From: Cupriavidus consociatus
Lineage (GTDB): Bacteria > Pseudomonadota > Gammaproteobacteria > Burkholderiales > Burkholderiaceae
DNA: 64,000 nucleotides
Direction of reading: 5' to 3'
Assembly: GCF_017814975.1 (NCBI RefSeq)
Contig: NZ_JAGIQA010000002.1
Coordinates: 124,001 to 188,000, forward strand
This document shows positions 1 to 8,021 of this stretch, piece by piece. A program made the position numbers and the translations under genes. Each line of letters begins with the position of its first letter. Position 1 is the stretch's first letter. The notes under the pieces are model-generated. The model worked only from the letters and a program-made list of their open reading frames with translations, did no database searches and was not told the origin of the DNA.

Positions 1-387
1 GGATCCTGCGACCGGATATTCAAAGCCGACACCCACGCCGATCAGGAAGCGGAAGAAAAACAGCGCCACGCCCGAATCGGCCCAGAACTGCGCCACCGAG
101 CACAGCACGAAGATCGTCGGCCCGAAGAAATACAGCTTCTGGCGGCCCAGGTGCCCGGTCAGCAGGCCGCCAAGAAAGCCGCCGCAAAAGATGCCGAGCA
201 AGGCGGAGGCCGCCACCATGCCTTGCCAGAAGCCGTCCAGCTCGAGCGCGGACGACAGCTGCACCATTGCCACGCCGATGATGCTCAGGACGTAGCCGTC
301 CAGCACCCAGCCGCCGCCGGAGCGGACGCAGAGCAACTGGTGGAACCCATTCAACGGCACGTCTTCGATCGATACATTGTTTGCCAC
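1..387 (-). CDS. MFS transporter, 3' part cut by window edge
   Basis: The first 129 codons of a major facilitator superfamily permease; the rest lies outside the window. A GTG start at 387 is preceded by an AGGAGACAAGG ribosome site. The protein opens with a short cytoplasmic leader and then a first membrane segment containing GGGWVLDGYVLSIIG. A second and third hydrophobic segment follow (GMVAASALLGIFCGGFLGGLL and LYFFGPTIFVLCSVAQF). The loop between segments 2 and 3 reads GHLGRQK, the usual MFS A-motif region, and the visible part ends in RFLIGVGVGFEYPV. This resembles the sugar/aromatic-acid transporter branch with its DGYxLxxxG entry. Substrate unknown. It lies downstream of and parallel to the FAD oxidase gene. 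Confidence 0.8.
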   Translation of the reverse strand, partial: MANNVSIEDVPLNGFHQLLCVRSGGGWVLDGYVLSIIGVAMVQLSSALELDGFWQGMVAASALLGIFCGGFLGGLLTGHLGRQKLYFFGPTIFVLCSVAQFWADSGVALFFFRFLIGVGVGFEYPVAGS

Positions 388-483
388 GCCTTGTCTCCTG
401 CAATGCCCAGGCCGCCCCGATGGAATGCGGAACCTGAGTCTTTTTGATGAAACCGAAGGGTCCGGGGACCCATGGATGAACGA

Positions 484-1803
484 TCAGATCTCCCTGCCCG
501 CGCGGCGCTGCCCCAGCCACAGGTTGGCATTCACGCCCAGCGACAGGAACGGCTCGGGCGGATTCCGGTTCGGCCCCGGCGATGACAGCAGGAAGTCGAT
601 CAGGTCATTGCGCTCGCCCGCCAGGTAATCCGCCAGCAACGTCCCGGTGACGGTGCCGCGCGTCACCCCCAGGCCATTGCAGCAAAGCGCGCCGTAGACA
701 TTGGGAGCGAGCTGGCCGAAATGGCCCATGTGGTTGCGCGAGAGCGCCAGCGAGCCGCCCCACGTGTATTCGAATTCGACGCCGGGCAGCATCGGGAACC
801 GGCGCTCGAAGGACTCCCGGTGAGTCCTGACAAAGCGGTCCAGGTATTTCTGCTGGCTCCGTCCGTCGCGATTGAAGCTGAAGCTGTTCCTGACCAGGAT
901 GCGGTTGTCGTGGGTGCGGCGCAGCGTCGTGCCGAACGGGTCCGCGGGGATCAGGCCCCAGAACGGCTTGCCGCCGAGGCGCGCCTGCTCGGCCGGTGTC
1001 AGCGGCCGGGTCAGGCTTGCATAGGTGAAGATCGGCAGCATGGTCCCTTGCAGGAAGCCGAAGCGCATGCCGAAGGCGTTGTTGGTCAGGATCAGCTGGT
1101 CCGCGACGATGCGGCCGTGCCGGTGCGAGAGCACGATCTTTTCGCCGTACTCCACGTCGGTGATGGCCGTGTGCTCGTAGAGCTCCACGTTTGCGGGAAG
1201 GCTGCTGGCCAGGCCCTTCACCAGCGCCGCCGGCTGGATCAGCGCGGTGCCGGGTGTGAACAGCGCCTTGCGGTAGTAGGACGTGCCGATGTGATCGGGC
1301 AAGGCCTCGCCTTCGATCATCTCGTACGGCTGGCCAAGCTTGTCCAGGCCGCGGCGATAGGCGTCGAGTACGGCGACGCCGCGATCTTCGATCGCTGCCT
1401 GGTATTTGCCGGAGGCCCGGAACTGGCAATCGATCTGGTGTGCCTCCACCAGCGACTTGAGGATCTGTTGCCCGGTCAGGTTCAGTTTCAGGCTGGTCTT
1501 CGCCGTTTCAATCTCGCCGATGTAGTCCTCCGCCCCGATGTCATGGGGCAGGTCGATCGCAAAGCCAGCATTTCGCCCGGAAGCGCCCAATCCCACCTCC
1601 TGGGCCTCCACCAGCACCACCCTGTCGCCCGGAAAGTTGAGCGCCAGTTGCCGGGCCGCGGCGAGGCCGGTGAATCCTGCACCGATCACCACCCAGCGCG
1701 CCCTGGTCTCTCCCGAATGCGATGGCTTCGGCTTGCGCGGCTGGCTCAGGTGAAACCAGCCGCAAGTCGAATCGTCGGCGGGAATAGAAGTTACTTTGGT
1801 CAT
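484..1803 (-). CDS. FAD-dependent amine/amino-acid oxidoreductase (DAO family)
   Basis: About 439 residues. The Rossmann dinucleotide site VVIGAGFTGLAAARQLA is at residues 38-54, and GLGASGRNAGFA follows about 30 residues later; both are typical of the DAO superfamily. The C-terminal GALCCNGLGVTRGT repeats the FAD-contact pattern seen in gamma-glutamylputrescine oxidase (PuuB)-like enzymes. The likely reaction is oxidation of an amine or amino acid with O2 or a quinone as acceptor. The chosen ATG (1803) is the first in-frame start close to the conserved domain; in-frame starts at 1881 and further upstream exist and none has a strong ribosome site, so the N-terminus is uncertain. It is divergent from a GntR regulator and faces a perfect palindrome that is probably that regulator's site. 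Confidence 0.8.
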   Translation of the reverse strand: MTKVTSIPADDSTCGWFHLSQPRKPKPSHSGETRARWVVIGAGFTGLAAARQLALNFPGDRVVLVEAQEVGLGASGRNAGFAIDLPHDIGAEDYIGEIETAKTSLKLNLTGQQILKSLVEAHQIDCQFRASGKYQAAIEDRGVAVLDAYRRGLDKLGQPYEMIEGEALPDHIGTSYYRKALFTPGTALIQPAALVKGLASSLPANVELYEHTAITDVEYGEKIVLSHRHGRIVADQLILTNNAFGMRFGFLQGTMLPIFTYASLTRPLTPAEQARLGGKPFWGLIPADPFGTTLRRTHDNRILVRNSFSFNRDGRSQQKYLDRFVRTHRESFERRFPMLPGVEFEYTWGGSLALSRNHMGHFGQLAPNVYGALCCNGLGVTRGTVTGTLLADYLAGERNDLIDFLLSSPGPNRNPPEPFLSLGVNANLWLGQRRAGREI

Positions 1804-1891
1804 CTCGAAAACTCGCTGTCGCCCTTGTCTCCACCGCTCGCGCTCCGGCGCCGGAGCGCGTGTCGCAATCGTCGTGGTCATCGCGTGCGTT

Positions 1892-1910
1892 TGTCTACAA
1901 ATTGTAGACA
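1892..1910. promoter_or_regulatory. Probable GntR operator, FAD oxidase side
   Basis: A perfect inverted repeat, TGTCTAC-N5-GTAGACA. The same TGTCTA-N7-TAGACA framework recurs at 2047-2065 next to the GntR gene. It lies upstream of the FAD oxidase start on the divergent side, where a repressor would block that promoter. Confidence 0.6.
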
Positions 1911-2046
1911 TAGAATATTCATACGCTAGACATGCCGCCATCAGGGTAAACACGGCAGCGAAATGACGACTGATACGCCTTATAACGCACCTTTTTCTCC
2001 GGCAATCCGGCTGGCGGCACCGCGCGCCCGGCCGCCTGCTATAAAA

Positions 2047-2065
2047 TGTCTACGATTGATAGACA
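2047..2065. promoter_or_regulatory. Probable GntR operator, autoregulatory side
   Basis: TGTCTA-N7-TAGACA, sharing both half-sites and spacing with 1892-1910. It begins two bases after a TATAAA-like -10 box (2040-2045) and ends six bases before the GntR start codon, a position suited to autorepression. Confidence 0.6.
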
Positions 2066-2071
2066 AAGGCG

Positions 2072-2809
2072 ATGAAGATGGCGAAGACAAAGGCAGCCGC
2101 GGAGAACGAGTCCCTGCAGGCCGATCCCTCCGTTGACCGGAAGGCGCTGCTGAACGAAGCCCTGCGCAGGCGAATCGTCAGCATGGAGATGGCGCCGGGC
2201 GCCGTGGTGGACGAACTGGCGCTAAGCGAGGAGTTCGGCTTGTCCCGACCGCCAGTCCGTGAACTGATGCGGCAGATGGCGGCCGAGGGATATATCGAGC
2301 TGGAGGCCAACCGGGCGGCGCGCGTGTCGTCGATGAACCATCAGTCGCTGCGGAATTTCTTCCAGGCCGCGCCGCTGATCTATATCGCGACCACGCAGCT
2401 GGCCGCGACAAATGCAACGCGTGCCGAGATCGATGAACTGAAGCAGATCCAGCTGCGGTTCCGCGAGGCCATCGAAAAGAACGATGTCGAGAATCGCGTG
2501 CTGTACAACGACCAGTTCCATCTGCAGATTGGCAGGATGGCGCACAACCCATACCTGATGCCCAGCCTGCGCCGGATCCTGATCGACCATGCCCGGCTCG
2601 GCAAGATCTTCTACCGGCATCCGACCACGCACGACATGGAGGCGGATCTCGGCAAGGCGGCCGGCCAGCACGAGCAGATCATCGAAGCCATCGAGCGTCA
2701 CGATGCGCAGGCCGCCGGAGATATCGTGCGCGCGCACATGGAGCTGTCGCGGCGCCGGATCACGGAGTACGTCGCGCCTGTCGGCGTCGAGGTGCCGCTC
2801 ACGTACTGA
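2072..2809 (+). CDS. GntR-family transcriptional regulator (FadR/FCD type)
   Basis: 245 residues. The N-terminal winged helix (about residues 25-90) contains LALSEEFGLSRPPVRELMRQM, the GntR recognition helix region. It is followed by an all-helical FCD-type effector domain with the acidic/histidine pattern NDQFHLQIGRMAHN and a late HEQIIEAIERHDAQAAGDIVRAHM, where FCD metal or ligand residues normally lie. Start: ATG 2072 or ATG 2078, both close to AAAGGCG. It is divergent from the FAD oxidase gene, and the two shared operators suggest that it represses both itself and the oxidase, with an amine or carboxylate as inducer. The effector is inferred, not seen. Confidence 0.88.
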   Translation: MKMAKTKAAAENESLQADPSVDRKALLNEALRRRIVSMEMAPGAVVDELALSEEFGLSRPPVRELMRQMAAEGYIELEANRAARVSSMNHQSLRNFFQAAPLIYIATTQLAATNATRAEIDELKQIQLRFREAIEKNDVENRVLYNDQFHLQIGRMAHNPYLMPSLRRILIDHARLGKIFYRHPTTHDMEADLGKAAGQHEQIIEAIERHDAQAAGDIVRAHMELSRRRITEYVAPVGVEVPLTY

Positions 2810-2840
2810 TGCCAGCCTGGCCGCACCGCATGGCAGCGGG

Positions 2841-2981
2841 CTACCGGCACAGTGCCATCAGCTGCACCCACGCCAGCGCAAAAGCCGGATCGAGCCACGC
2901 TGCCAGTGCCGCCGCGCACACGGCTGCGAGGCCGAGCGCCGACAGCCATGCACCGAGTGCCGCTCCGCAGCGCGGCTTCAT
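2841..2981 (-). CDS. 46-residue membrane miniprotein coupled to the MFS carrier
   Basis: A small ORF whose ATG (2981-2979) overlaps the TGA of the MFS gene (2980-2978) as ATGA, the classic arrangement for translational coupling. The product starts MKPRCGAALG, then has one or two hydrophobic stretches (AWLSALGLAAVCAAALAAWL and FALAWVQLMAL) and ends with R. It looks like a single-pass or hairpin membrane peptide. No family is recognised. Such a partner could stabilise or modulate the transporter, but that is inference. The overlap and hydrophobicity are seen directly; expression is not shown. Confidence 0.55.
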   Translation of the reverse strand: MKPRCGAALGAWLSALGLAAVCAAALAAWLDPAFALAWVQLMALCR

Positions 2982-4264
2982 GTCCGTGCCGGCGCGAGGC
3001 CGGTCCTGACGATCTGCCGGTCGTCGATCGGCCAGTGCAGCGCCGCGGCCACCACGCCCAGCACCATGGCGCCGAACCAGACCGGATCGTACGAGCGCGT
3101 CAGCTCGAACACCAGTCCACCCAGCCATACGCCGAAGAACGATCCCAGCTGGTGGCCGAAGAACACGAAGCCGAACAGCGTGGCGAGATAGCGCACCCCG
3201 AACACCTGCGCCAGGATCCCGTTGGTCAGCGGCACGGTGCCGAGCCACAGGAAACCCATCGCCGCGCAGAACAGGTACAAGGCGGGCGTGCTCGGCGGCA
3301 GCAGCAGGAACAGCGCCATCGCCGACGTGCGTGCCAGGTAGATGCCGGCAAGCAGGTATTTCTTGCTGTGGCGCCCGCCCAGCAGTCCGAACACATAGAT
3401 GCCGGCCACATTGGCAAGCGCGATGATGGCCAGCGCGGCCATGCCGTCGGCCGGACGCATGCCGCGATCGAGCAGGTAGGCGGGCAAGTGGCTGGCGATG
3501 AAGGCCAGCTGGAAGCCGCAAGCCAGGAAGCCAAGGTTCAGCAGCCAGAAGCCGGGATGGCTGAGGGCCTCGCGTACCGCGGCCAGCAGCGGCAGCTCGC
3601 CGGCCGGCTTGACTTCGCCACTGCGTGCCGACGCGACGACGGCGGAGCGATCCTGGAAAGGCAGCGCCATCGGCAGCGCCACGGCCAGCGCAATGGCGAG
3701 GATCAGCAGCGTGGCCGCCCATCCCGATCCGGCCAGCAGCCCCTGCGTAGCGGGCACCAGCGCGAACTGCGCGATGCCGCCGACAGCACCCGCCAGGCCC
3801 AGCACGCGGCTGCGCTGCGGGTCGGCGGTCATCCGGCTCAGCGCGCCGTACACCACGCCGAAGGTCGTGCCGGACAACGCAATGCCGATGCACACGCCTG
3901 CCGACCAGAAAAAGGCCGGCGACGTGTCCGCCTGCGTCATCCCGTACAGCCCGGCGGCATAGAGCACCAGTCCGCCGGCCATCACCTTCCATGAGCCGTA
4001 CCGGTCGGCCAGCATGCCGGTAAATGGCTGCACCAGTCCCCAGGTCAGGTTCTGCACCGCCATCGCAAAGCCGTAGGTCTCGCGGGTCCAGCCGCGCTCG
4101 CCGATAATGGGCAGCAGGAACAGGCCCTGCACGTGGCGCACGCCCAGCGCCAACCCCATCAGCAATCCTCCGGCCAGCACGAGCGCCCATGCCGTTCGCC
4201 ACCACGGTGTGGCGGCTTGCGGCGAAGCGACTGCGGCGGAAGCGTTCGGCAGTGGTGTGGTCAT
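2978..4264 (-). CDS. MFS transporter, oxalate/monocarboxylate-antiporter-like
   Basis: 428 residues with about 12 hydrophobic segments. GVRHVQGLFLLPI in helix 1 and RETYGFAMAVQNLTWGLVQPFTGMLADRYG (helix 2 through loop 2-3, with the MFS A-motif GMLADRYG) resemble the OxlT/monocarboxylate-type MFS branch. Halves are joined by a short polar loop (FQDRSAVVASARSGEVKPAGE). Substrate probably a small organic anion; not determinable here. It is divergent from a LysR gene, with a 23-bp palindrome (4369-4391) in the shared 196-bp gap, so LysR control is likely. The stop codon overlaps a downstream 46-codon membrane ORF. Confidence 0.82.
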   Translation of the reverse strand: MTTPLPNASAAVASPQAATPWWRTAWALVLAGGLLMGLALGVRHVQGLFLLPIIGERGWTRETYGFAMAVQNLTWGLVQPFTGMLADRYGSWKVMAGGLVLYAAGLYGMTQADTSPAFFWSAGVCIGIALSGTTFGVVYGALSRMTADPQRSRVLGLAGAVGGIAQFALVPATQGLLAGSGWAATLLILAIALAVALPMALPFQDRSAVVASARSGEVKPAGELPLLAAVREALSHPGFWLLNLGFLACGFQLAFIASHLPAYLLDRGMRPADGMAALAIIALANVAGIYVFGLLGGRHSKKYLLAGIYLARTSAMALFLLLPPSTPALYLFCAAMGFLWLGTVPLTNGILAQVFGVRYLATLFGFVFFGHQLGSFFGVWLGGLVFELTRSYDPVWFGAMVLGVVAAALHWPIDDRQIVRTGLAPART

Positions 4265-4368
4265 GACGGGCCCCTTTTTCGGACGATGGGACGATGGCGC
4301 CAGGCGGCGCGGGATGGCTCTATTGCAGCTTCCCCGGCGCCCTGCCTCAAGCGATCATTCTGTCGTTT

Positions 4369-4391
4369 TGCCATGCGCACCACGCATGGCA
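4369..4391. promoter_or_regulatory. Palindromic LysR-type box between MFS and lysR
   Basis: Perfect 9-bp arms TGCCATGCG and CGCATGGCA separated by CACCA. It contains T-N11-A (T at 4374, A at 4386), the classic LTTR box form, and sits in the divergent MFS/LysR intergenic region. Confidence 0.55.
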
Positions 4392-4460
4392 GAGGCGTCG
4401 CGGATCGTGCTGTAATGGGGTTTCGCGCGTCTTGATGCCGTGTTTGCCTGGAGGCCCCGC

Positions 4461-5402
4461 ATGTCTGTCCCGCTCGTCCGACTGTTCCCGCTCGACCTGC
4501 TCAAGGGCTTCGTCGCCGTCGGCCGGCGCATGAGCATCACCCAGGCCGCGGACGACCTGTGCCTGACGCAGTCGGCGGTCAGCCGGCAGATCCACGCGCT
4601 GGAAGAGCAGCTGAAGGTGCCGCTGTTCGTGCGCAAGCATCGCGGCGTCGCCTTCACCGCCGAGGGCGAACGGTTGTTCCGCAGCGCCGACAGCGCGCTG
4701 CAGCAGCTGCAGGACGTGGTGGCCGAGGTACGCCGCATCGAGGGCCAGCGGCCGGTCACGGTCACCGCCAGCATCGGCGTGACGGGCTTGTGGCTGCTGC
4801 CTCGGCTGGGCAGCCTGCAGAAGACGCATCCGCACCTGGACGTACGCCTGTCAGCCAGCAACCGCATCAGCGACCTGCGTGCCGAGGGCATCGACCTCGC
4901 CGTGCGCTATTGCCGCGACGCCGCGGCGCCGCCCGGTGCCATACGCCTGTTCGGCGAGCACATCGCCCCGGTGGCCCATCCCTCGCTGCTGCGCGAGATT
5001 ACCGAAACCGGCGGGCACGACGAGCCGCTGCTGAACCTGCCGCTTCTGGAATTCGACGATCCCCGCACCTGGCTGCAGTGGCGCAGCTGGCTGGAGCCAG
5101 GCGGCTACCACCAGGCGAGCCAGCGCGGCATGCTGCGCTTCAACCAATACGACCAGGTCATCCATGCCGCGCTGGCGGGCCAGGGCATCGCACTCGGGCG
5201 GCTGGAACTGGTGCGGCCGCTGATCGATGGCGGCCAGCTCGTGATCGTGCCGACGGCGCTGCAGGCGCCGCCCAGCCCGAACGCCTACTGGCTGATCCAT
5301 GCCTCGGACCAGCCGCGCGAGGATGTCAGGCGCGTGGCCGAATGGATCTGCCAGGAAGTCGCGCACACTGTCACGACGCCCACGCGCGCCACAGCCACCT
5401 GA
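4461..5402 (+). CDS. LysR-family regulator (GcvA-like)
   Basis: 313 residues. The N-terminal helix-turn-helix is seen as MSITQAADDLCLTQSAVSRQIHALEEQL (about residues 24-51), with the GcvA-type sequence VPLFVRKHRGVAFTAEGERL after it. The rest is the two-lobed effector domain, including the GcvA-like phrase DLAVRYCRD. ATG 4461 was chosen over an upstream in-frame ATG because GGAGGC lies just before it. It is divergent from the MFS carrier gene, with a T-N11-A palindrome between them. The 3' end overlaps the convergent DUF2917 gene by 32 bp. Confidence 0.88.
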   Translation: MSVPLVRLFPLDLLKGFVAVGRRMSITQAADDLCLTQSAVSRQIHALEEQLKVPLFVRKHRGVAFTAEGERLFRSADSALQQLQDVVAEVRRIEGQRPVTVTASIGVTGLWLLPRLGSLQKTHPHLDVRLSASNRISDLRAEGIDLAVRYCRDAAAPPGAIRLFGEHIAPVAHPSLLREITETGGHDEPLLNLPLLEFDDPRTWLQWRSWLEPGGYHQASQRGMLRFNQYDQVIHAALAGQGIALGRLELVRPLIDGGQLVIVPTALQAPPSPNAYWLIHASDQPREDVRRVAEWICQEVAHTVTTPTRATAT

Positions 5403-5676
5403 AGCGCCTGACCCACGACGATCCCGCGCTGCCGGAGCGTGACGGCGCTTCGACCCGGCACAACGCGGGGCCGGTGCCATGCAGCGCGGCGACAAACACA
5501 TCGGCGTCGCGATGCAGCCGGTAGCGTTCGCCGGGCGCAAGCATGACGTCAGGCGACGGCCTGTCCCCGTCTTCGAAAGTCAGCCACAGGCTGCCGCCGC
5601 AGCAGACCAGCTCTGCGCCGGCAGGCAGCTGCAGGCGCCGGCATTCCGCTTCGATGGAAAGAGTGCATGAGGACAT
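5371..5676 (-). CDS. DUF2917 family protein
   Basis: 101 residues starting MSSCTLSIEAECRRLQLPAG. The pattern matches DUF2917: an early Leu-rich strand, then GGSLWLTFEDGD, then DVMLAPGERYRL, and a late ALHGTGPALCRVE strand. The family is found in Burkholderiales, often beside LysR genes, and looks like a small all-beta (cupin-like) protein of unknown role. It converges on and overlaps the LysR 3' end. The C-terminal tail (SRSGSAGSSWVRRFRWLWRAWAS) is basic/aromatic and may be unstructured. Confidence 0.7.
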   Translation of the reverse strand: MSSCTLSIEAECRRLQLPAGAELVCCGGSLWLTFEDGDRPSPDVMLAPGERYRLHRDADVFVAALHGTGPALCRVEAPSRSGSAGSSWVRRFRWLWRAWAS

Positions 5677-5746
5677 GGAAGGCTCCGGTTGGCCTTTCCA
5701 TTGTGTGAACCGGCGAGGTGGCCTGCCATGAGCATTGCGTCGGCAT

Positions 5747-5767
5747 GGCATGCCTGGCCGGCATGCC
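5747..5767. terminator. Hairpin downstream of porin gene
   Basis: Inverted repeat GGCATGCC-TGGCC-GGCATGCC, located 33 bp beyond the porin stop on the leftward strand. No run of T follows, so it may be a factor-dependent terminator or an mRNA-stabilising stem, not a classic intrinsic terminator. Confidence 0.35.
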
Positions 5768-5799
5768 GCGCATGCCGCCCCGCCCCGGCTCCCCGGCCC

Positions 5800-6852
5800 T
5801 CAAAACCGATGCCGCAAGCCCACGCTCACCGACCTGGCATCGTCGCCGCTGCCCGGATCGATCGCGATGCTGTTGATGCTGGCGCTGCCGCCCGCACTGT
5901 TATGCACCCACACCGCCCGCATGTACGCCGTGGTGCGCTTGCTCAGGTCATGATCCCAGCCGATGGTCATGGCCAGCGGCCGTTCCCCGCCGCCCAGGAT
6001 CTGCCGCTTGATTGCCGCGGCCTTGAAGACGTCGCGCGGCGTCACCGTCCAGCTGAAGGTCACGCCATAGTGGCGCGCCGACCGCGTTTCGGGACGGTTG
6101 CTGCTAGCCATGCTGAACAGCAAACCGACTTCCACCGGCTTGAACCGGTAAGAACCGCCGACAAAGTGGTTCGACGTCAGCGTCGGCTCGACCGGCACGT
6201 TGGCGCCGGTGTACATGCCCTGGTAGGTGTAGAACGCGTAGACGTTGCCGGCTTCGTAGGTCGCGTTCATGCCGAAGTTCAGCCCCGAGCGCGGCGAGCC
6301 CGCCACCTCGCCCGGCGCCACCGCCGCGCCGAAGGCGAAGCCGCCCCAGTTGGGCGAGAAGTACTGCACGGCGTTGTCGAAGCGCGCGCCATAGGCGACA
6401 TGCCCGGTGCCCTGCGATGCCGTGGCGCTGAGCAGGTTGAACGGCGACACCGCACCGTTGAGCAGGAACGGGTCGAGCCGCAGCAGCGCATAGAACGATG
6501 GCGTGTACTGGCGGCCGAGGCGGAATTCGCCCCACCCTTCGGACAAGCCCATGTACGCCTGCCGCCCGAACAGGCGGTTGTTGCCGAAGAACTCGGTGCC
6601 GTTGTCGATATTGAAGCCTGACTCGACCAAAAAGCTGGCCTTGAGGCCGCCGCCCAGGTCTTCGATGCCGCGGATGCCCCAGCGCGATGCCGCCTGCTGG
6701 CCTTCCCGCATCCGCACCACGCTGTCGGATCCCCGCGCGTATTCGATCGAGGCATCGACCACGCCGTACAGCTGCATTGTCCCCGCGACCGTGTTGCCGC
6801 CGTAGAGCGCTGCCCCGGCCAATCCCATCGCCATCCACTGTCTCGCCTTCAC
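5800..6852 (-). CDS. Gram-negative trimeric porin (Burkholderiales type)
   Basis: About 350 residues. A signal peptide (AMGLAGAALYGGNTVAG) precedes the canonical first strand MQLYGVVDASIEY. EDLGGGLKASFLVESGFNIDNG is the porin strand pair seen in OmpC-like porins of Burkholderiales, and the protein ends in aromatic-terminal GLRHRF, the outer-membrane targeting signal. A GTG start at 6852 was chosen because GGGAGACAGG precedes it; an in-frame ATG at 6915 would add 21 odd basic residues before the signal peptide. It is last in the leftward operon after the Bug receptor, and probably provides outer-membrane entry for that operon's substrate. Confidence 0.85.
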   Translation of the reverse strand: MKARQWMAMGLAGAALYGGNTVAGTMQLYGVVDASIEYARGSDSVVRMREGQQAASRWGIRGIEDLGGGLKASFLVESGFNIDNGTEFFGNNRLFGRQAYMGLSEGWGEFRLGRQYTPSFYALLRLDPFLLNGAVSPFNLLSATASQGTGHVAYGARFDNAVQYFSPNWGGFAFGAAVAPGEVAGSPRSGLNFGMNATYEAGNVYAFYTYQGMYTGANVPVEPTLTSNHFVGGSYRFKPVEVGLLFSMASSNRPETRSARHYGVTFSWTVTPRDVFKAAAIKRQILGGGERPLAMTIGWDHDLSKRTTAYMRAVWVHNSAGGSASINSIAIDPGSGDDARSVSVGLRHRF

Positions 6853-6922
6853 GCTGCCTGTCTCCCGTCCTCGTTGTTGTCTTCGTGTGTTGCGCTTGCT
6901 GCTCGTTGCCTTCATTCCGCCT

Positions 6923-7918
6923 TCATTCCGCCTTCAGTCCCGCCACCTTCACCACGTCGCCCCATGCCGCAAGGTCGGCGCTGACGAGCTTCGCCAGTTC
7001 GGCCGCGCTGGTCGGCGTGGCGGGCTTCAGGTTCATCGCGGTGAAGCGTTGGCGGTCTTCAGGCGATTGCAGGATGCGGTTCACCTCCGCGTTGAGCCGC
7101 GCGACGATCGGCGCGGGCAAGCCCCTGGGCCCGAACAGCGCGACCCAGCTGGCTTGCTGGAACGGCACGCCCTGCTCGGTCATGGTCGGCACGTCGGGCG
7201 TGGGCAGCAGCCGCTCCGGGCCCGACACGGCAATGCCGCGAATGCGGCTGGATTTAAGGTGCGGGATGGACGAGACGGAATCGGTGATGCCGATGGTCAC
7301 GTGGCCGGCGGCCAGGTCGTTGCTGCACTGGGTCGCGGTCTTGTAGGGGATATGGCGCAGGTGGATGCCGGTCTTCGCCTTCAGGTACTCCATCGCCAGG
7401 TGGCCGCCAGAGCCCACGCCCCACGAGCAGTACGCCAGCTCGCTCTTGCTGGCCCTCACATAGGCCAGCAGTTCCTGCAGGTTGCGCACGGGCACGCGGG
7501 CGCTGACGGCGAGCAGGTTGCCGCCCGGCGCGCTGGGGCGCGCGATCGGCGTGAAATCCCTTACCGGGTCATAGGGCAGCGACGGCGTGGTCCACGGGTT
7601 CACCGTCAGCGTGGCGGAATAGGTGAACAGCAGCGTGTATCCGTCCGGGGCGGCGCGGGCCACGGTCTCGCTGGCGATGATGCCGTTGGCGCCGGGGCGG
7701 TTGTCGACCACGACCGGCTGCTTCAGCGCCGTGGTCAGGCGCTCGGCGACCAGCCGTGCGGTCTGGTCGGTCACGGTGCCGGCGCCCGACGGCAGCACCA
7801 TGCGGATCGGCCGGTTGGGGTAGGCGGCCTCGGCGTGCGCGCCGGGGGCGGCCGCCAGGGCCAGCGCCGCAATGAGGGCAGAGCCGGCCCGGCGCGCGCC
7901 GGTGGGATGGTTCAACAT
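6923..7918 (-). CDS. Bug (TctC) family periplasmic binding protein
   Basis: 331 residues with a Sec signal peptide ending near GAHAEA and the family signatures YPNRPIRMVLP, VVVDNRPGANG and ARAAPDGYTLLF. The Bug fold is a two-lobed carboxylate/amide binding protein. GVGSGGHLAME and the late GVPFQQASWVALFGPRGLPAPIV match the second lobe. ATG 7918 was chosen for its ribosome site (CGGAGACAG). It sits between an acyl-CoA dehydrogenase and a porin gene, so it probably captures the substrate or an inducer of this pathway. No TctA/TctB permease genes are nearby. Confidence 0.88.
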   Translation of the reverse strand: MLNHPTGARRAGSALIAALALAAAPGAHAEAAYPNRPIRMVLPSGAGTVTDQTARLVAERLTTALKQPVVVDNRPGANGIIASETVARAAPDGYTLLFTYSATLTVNPWTTPSLPYDPVRDFTPIARPSAPGGNLLAVSARVPVRNLQELLAYVRASKSELAYCSWGVGSGGHLAMEYLKAKTGIHLRHIPYKTATQCSNDLAAGHVTIGITDSVSSIPHLKSSRIRGIAVSGPERLLPTPDVPTMTEQGVPFQQASWVALFGPRGLPAPIVARLNAEVNRILQSPEDRQRFTAMNLKPATPTSAAELAKLVSADLAAWGDVVKVAGLKAE

Positions 7919-8021
7919 GCTGCTGTCTCCGTGCGGCGCATTGGCCGCGCTGTGCCGGTGCGTTGCCGGCTTTCTTGTGAACGGGCGCTCGCCGGCGCCC
8001 GGGGTAAAGTCGGATGGCGCC

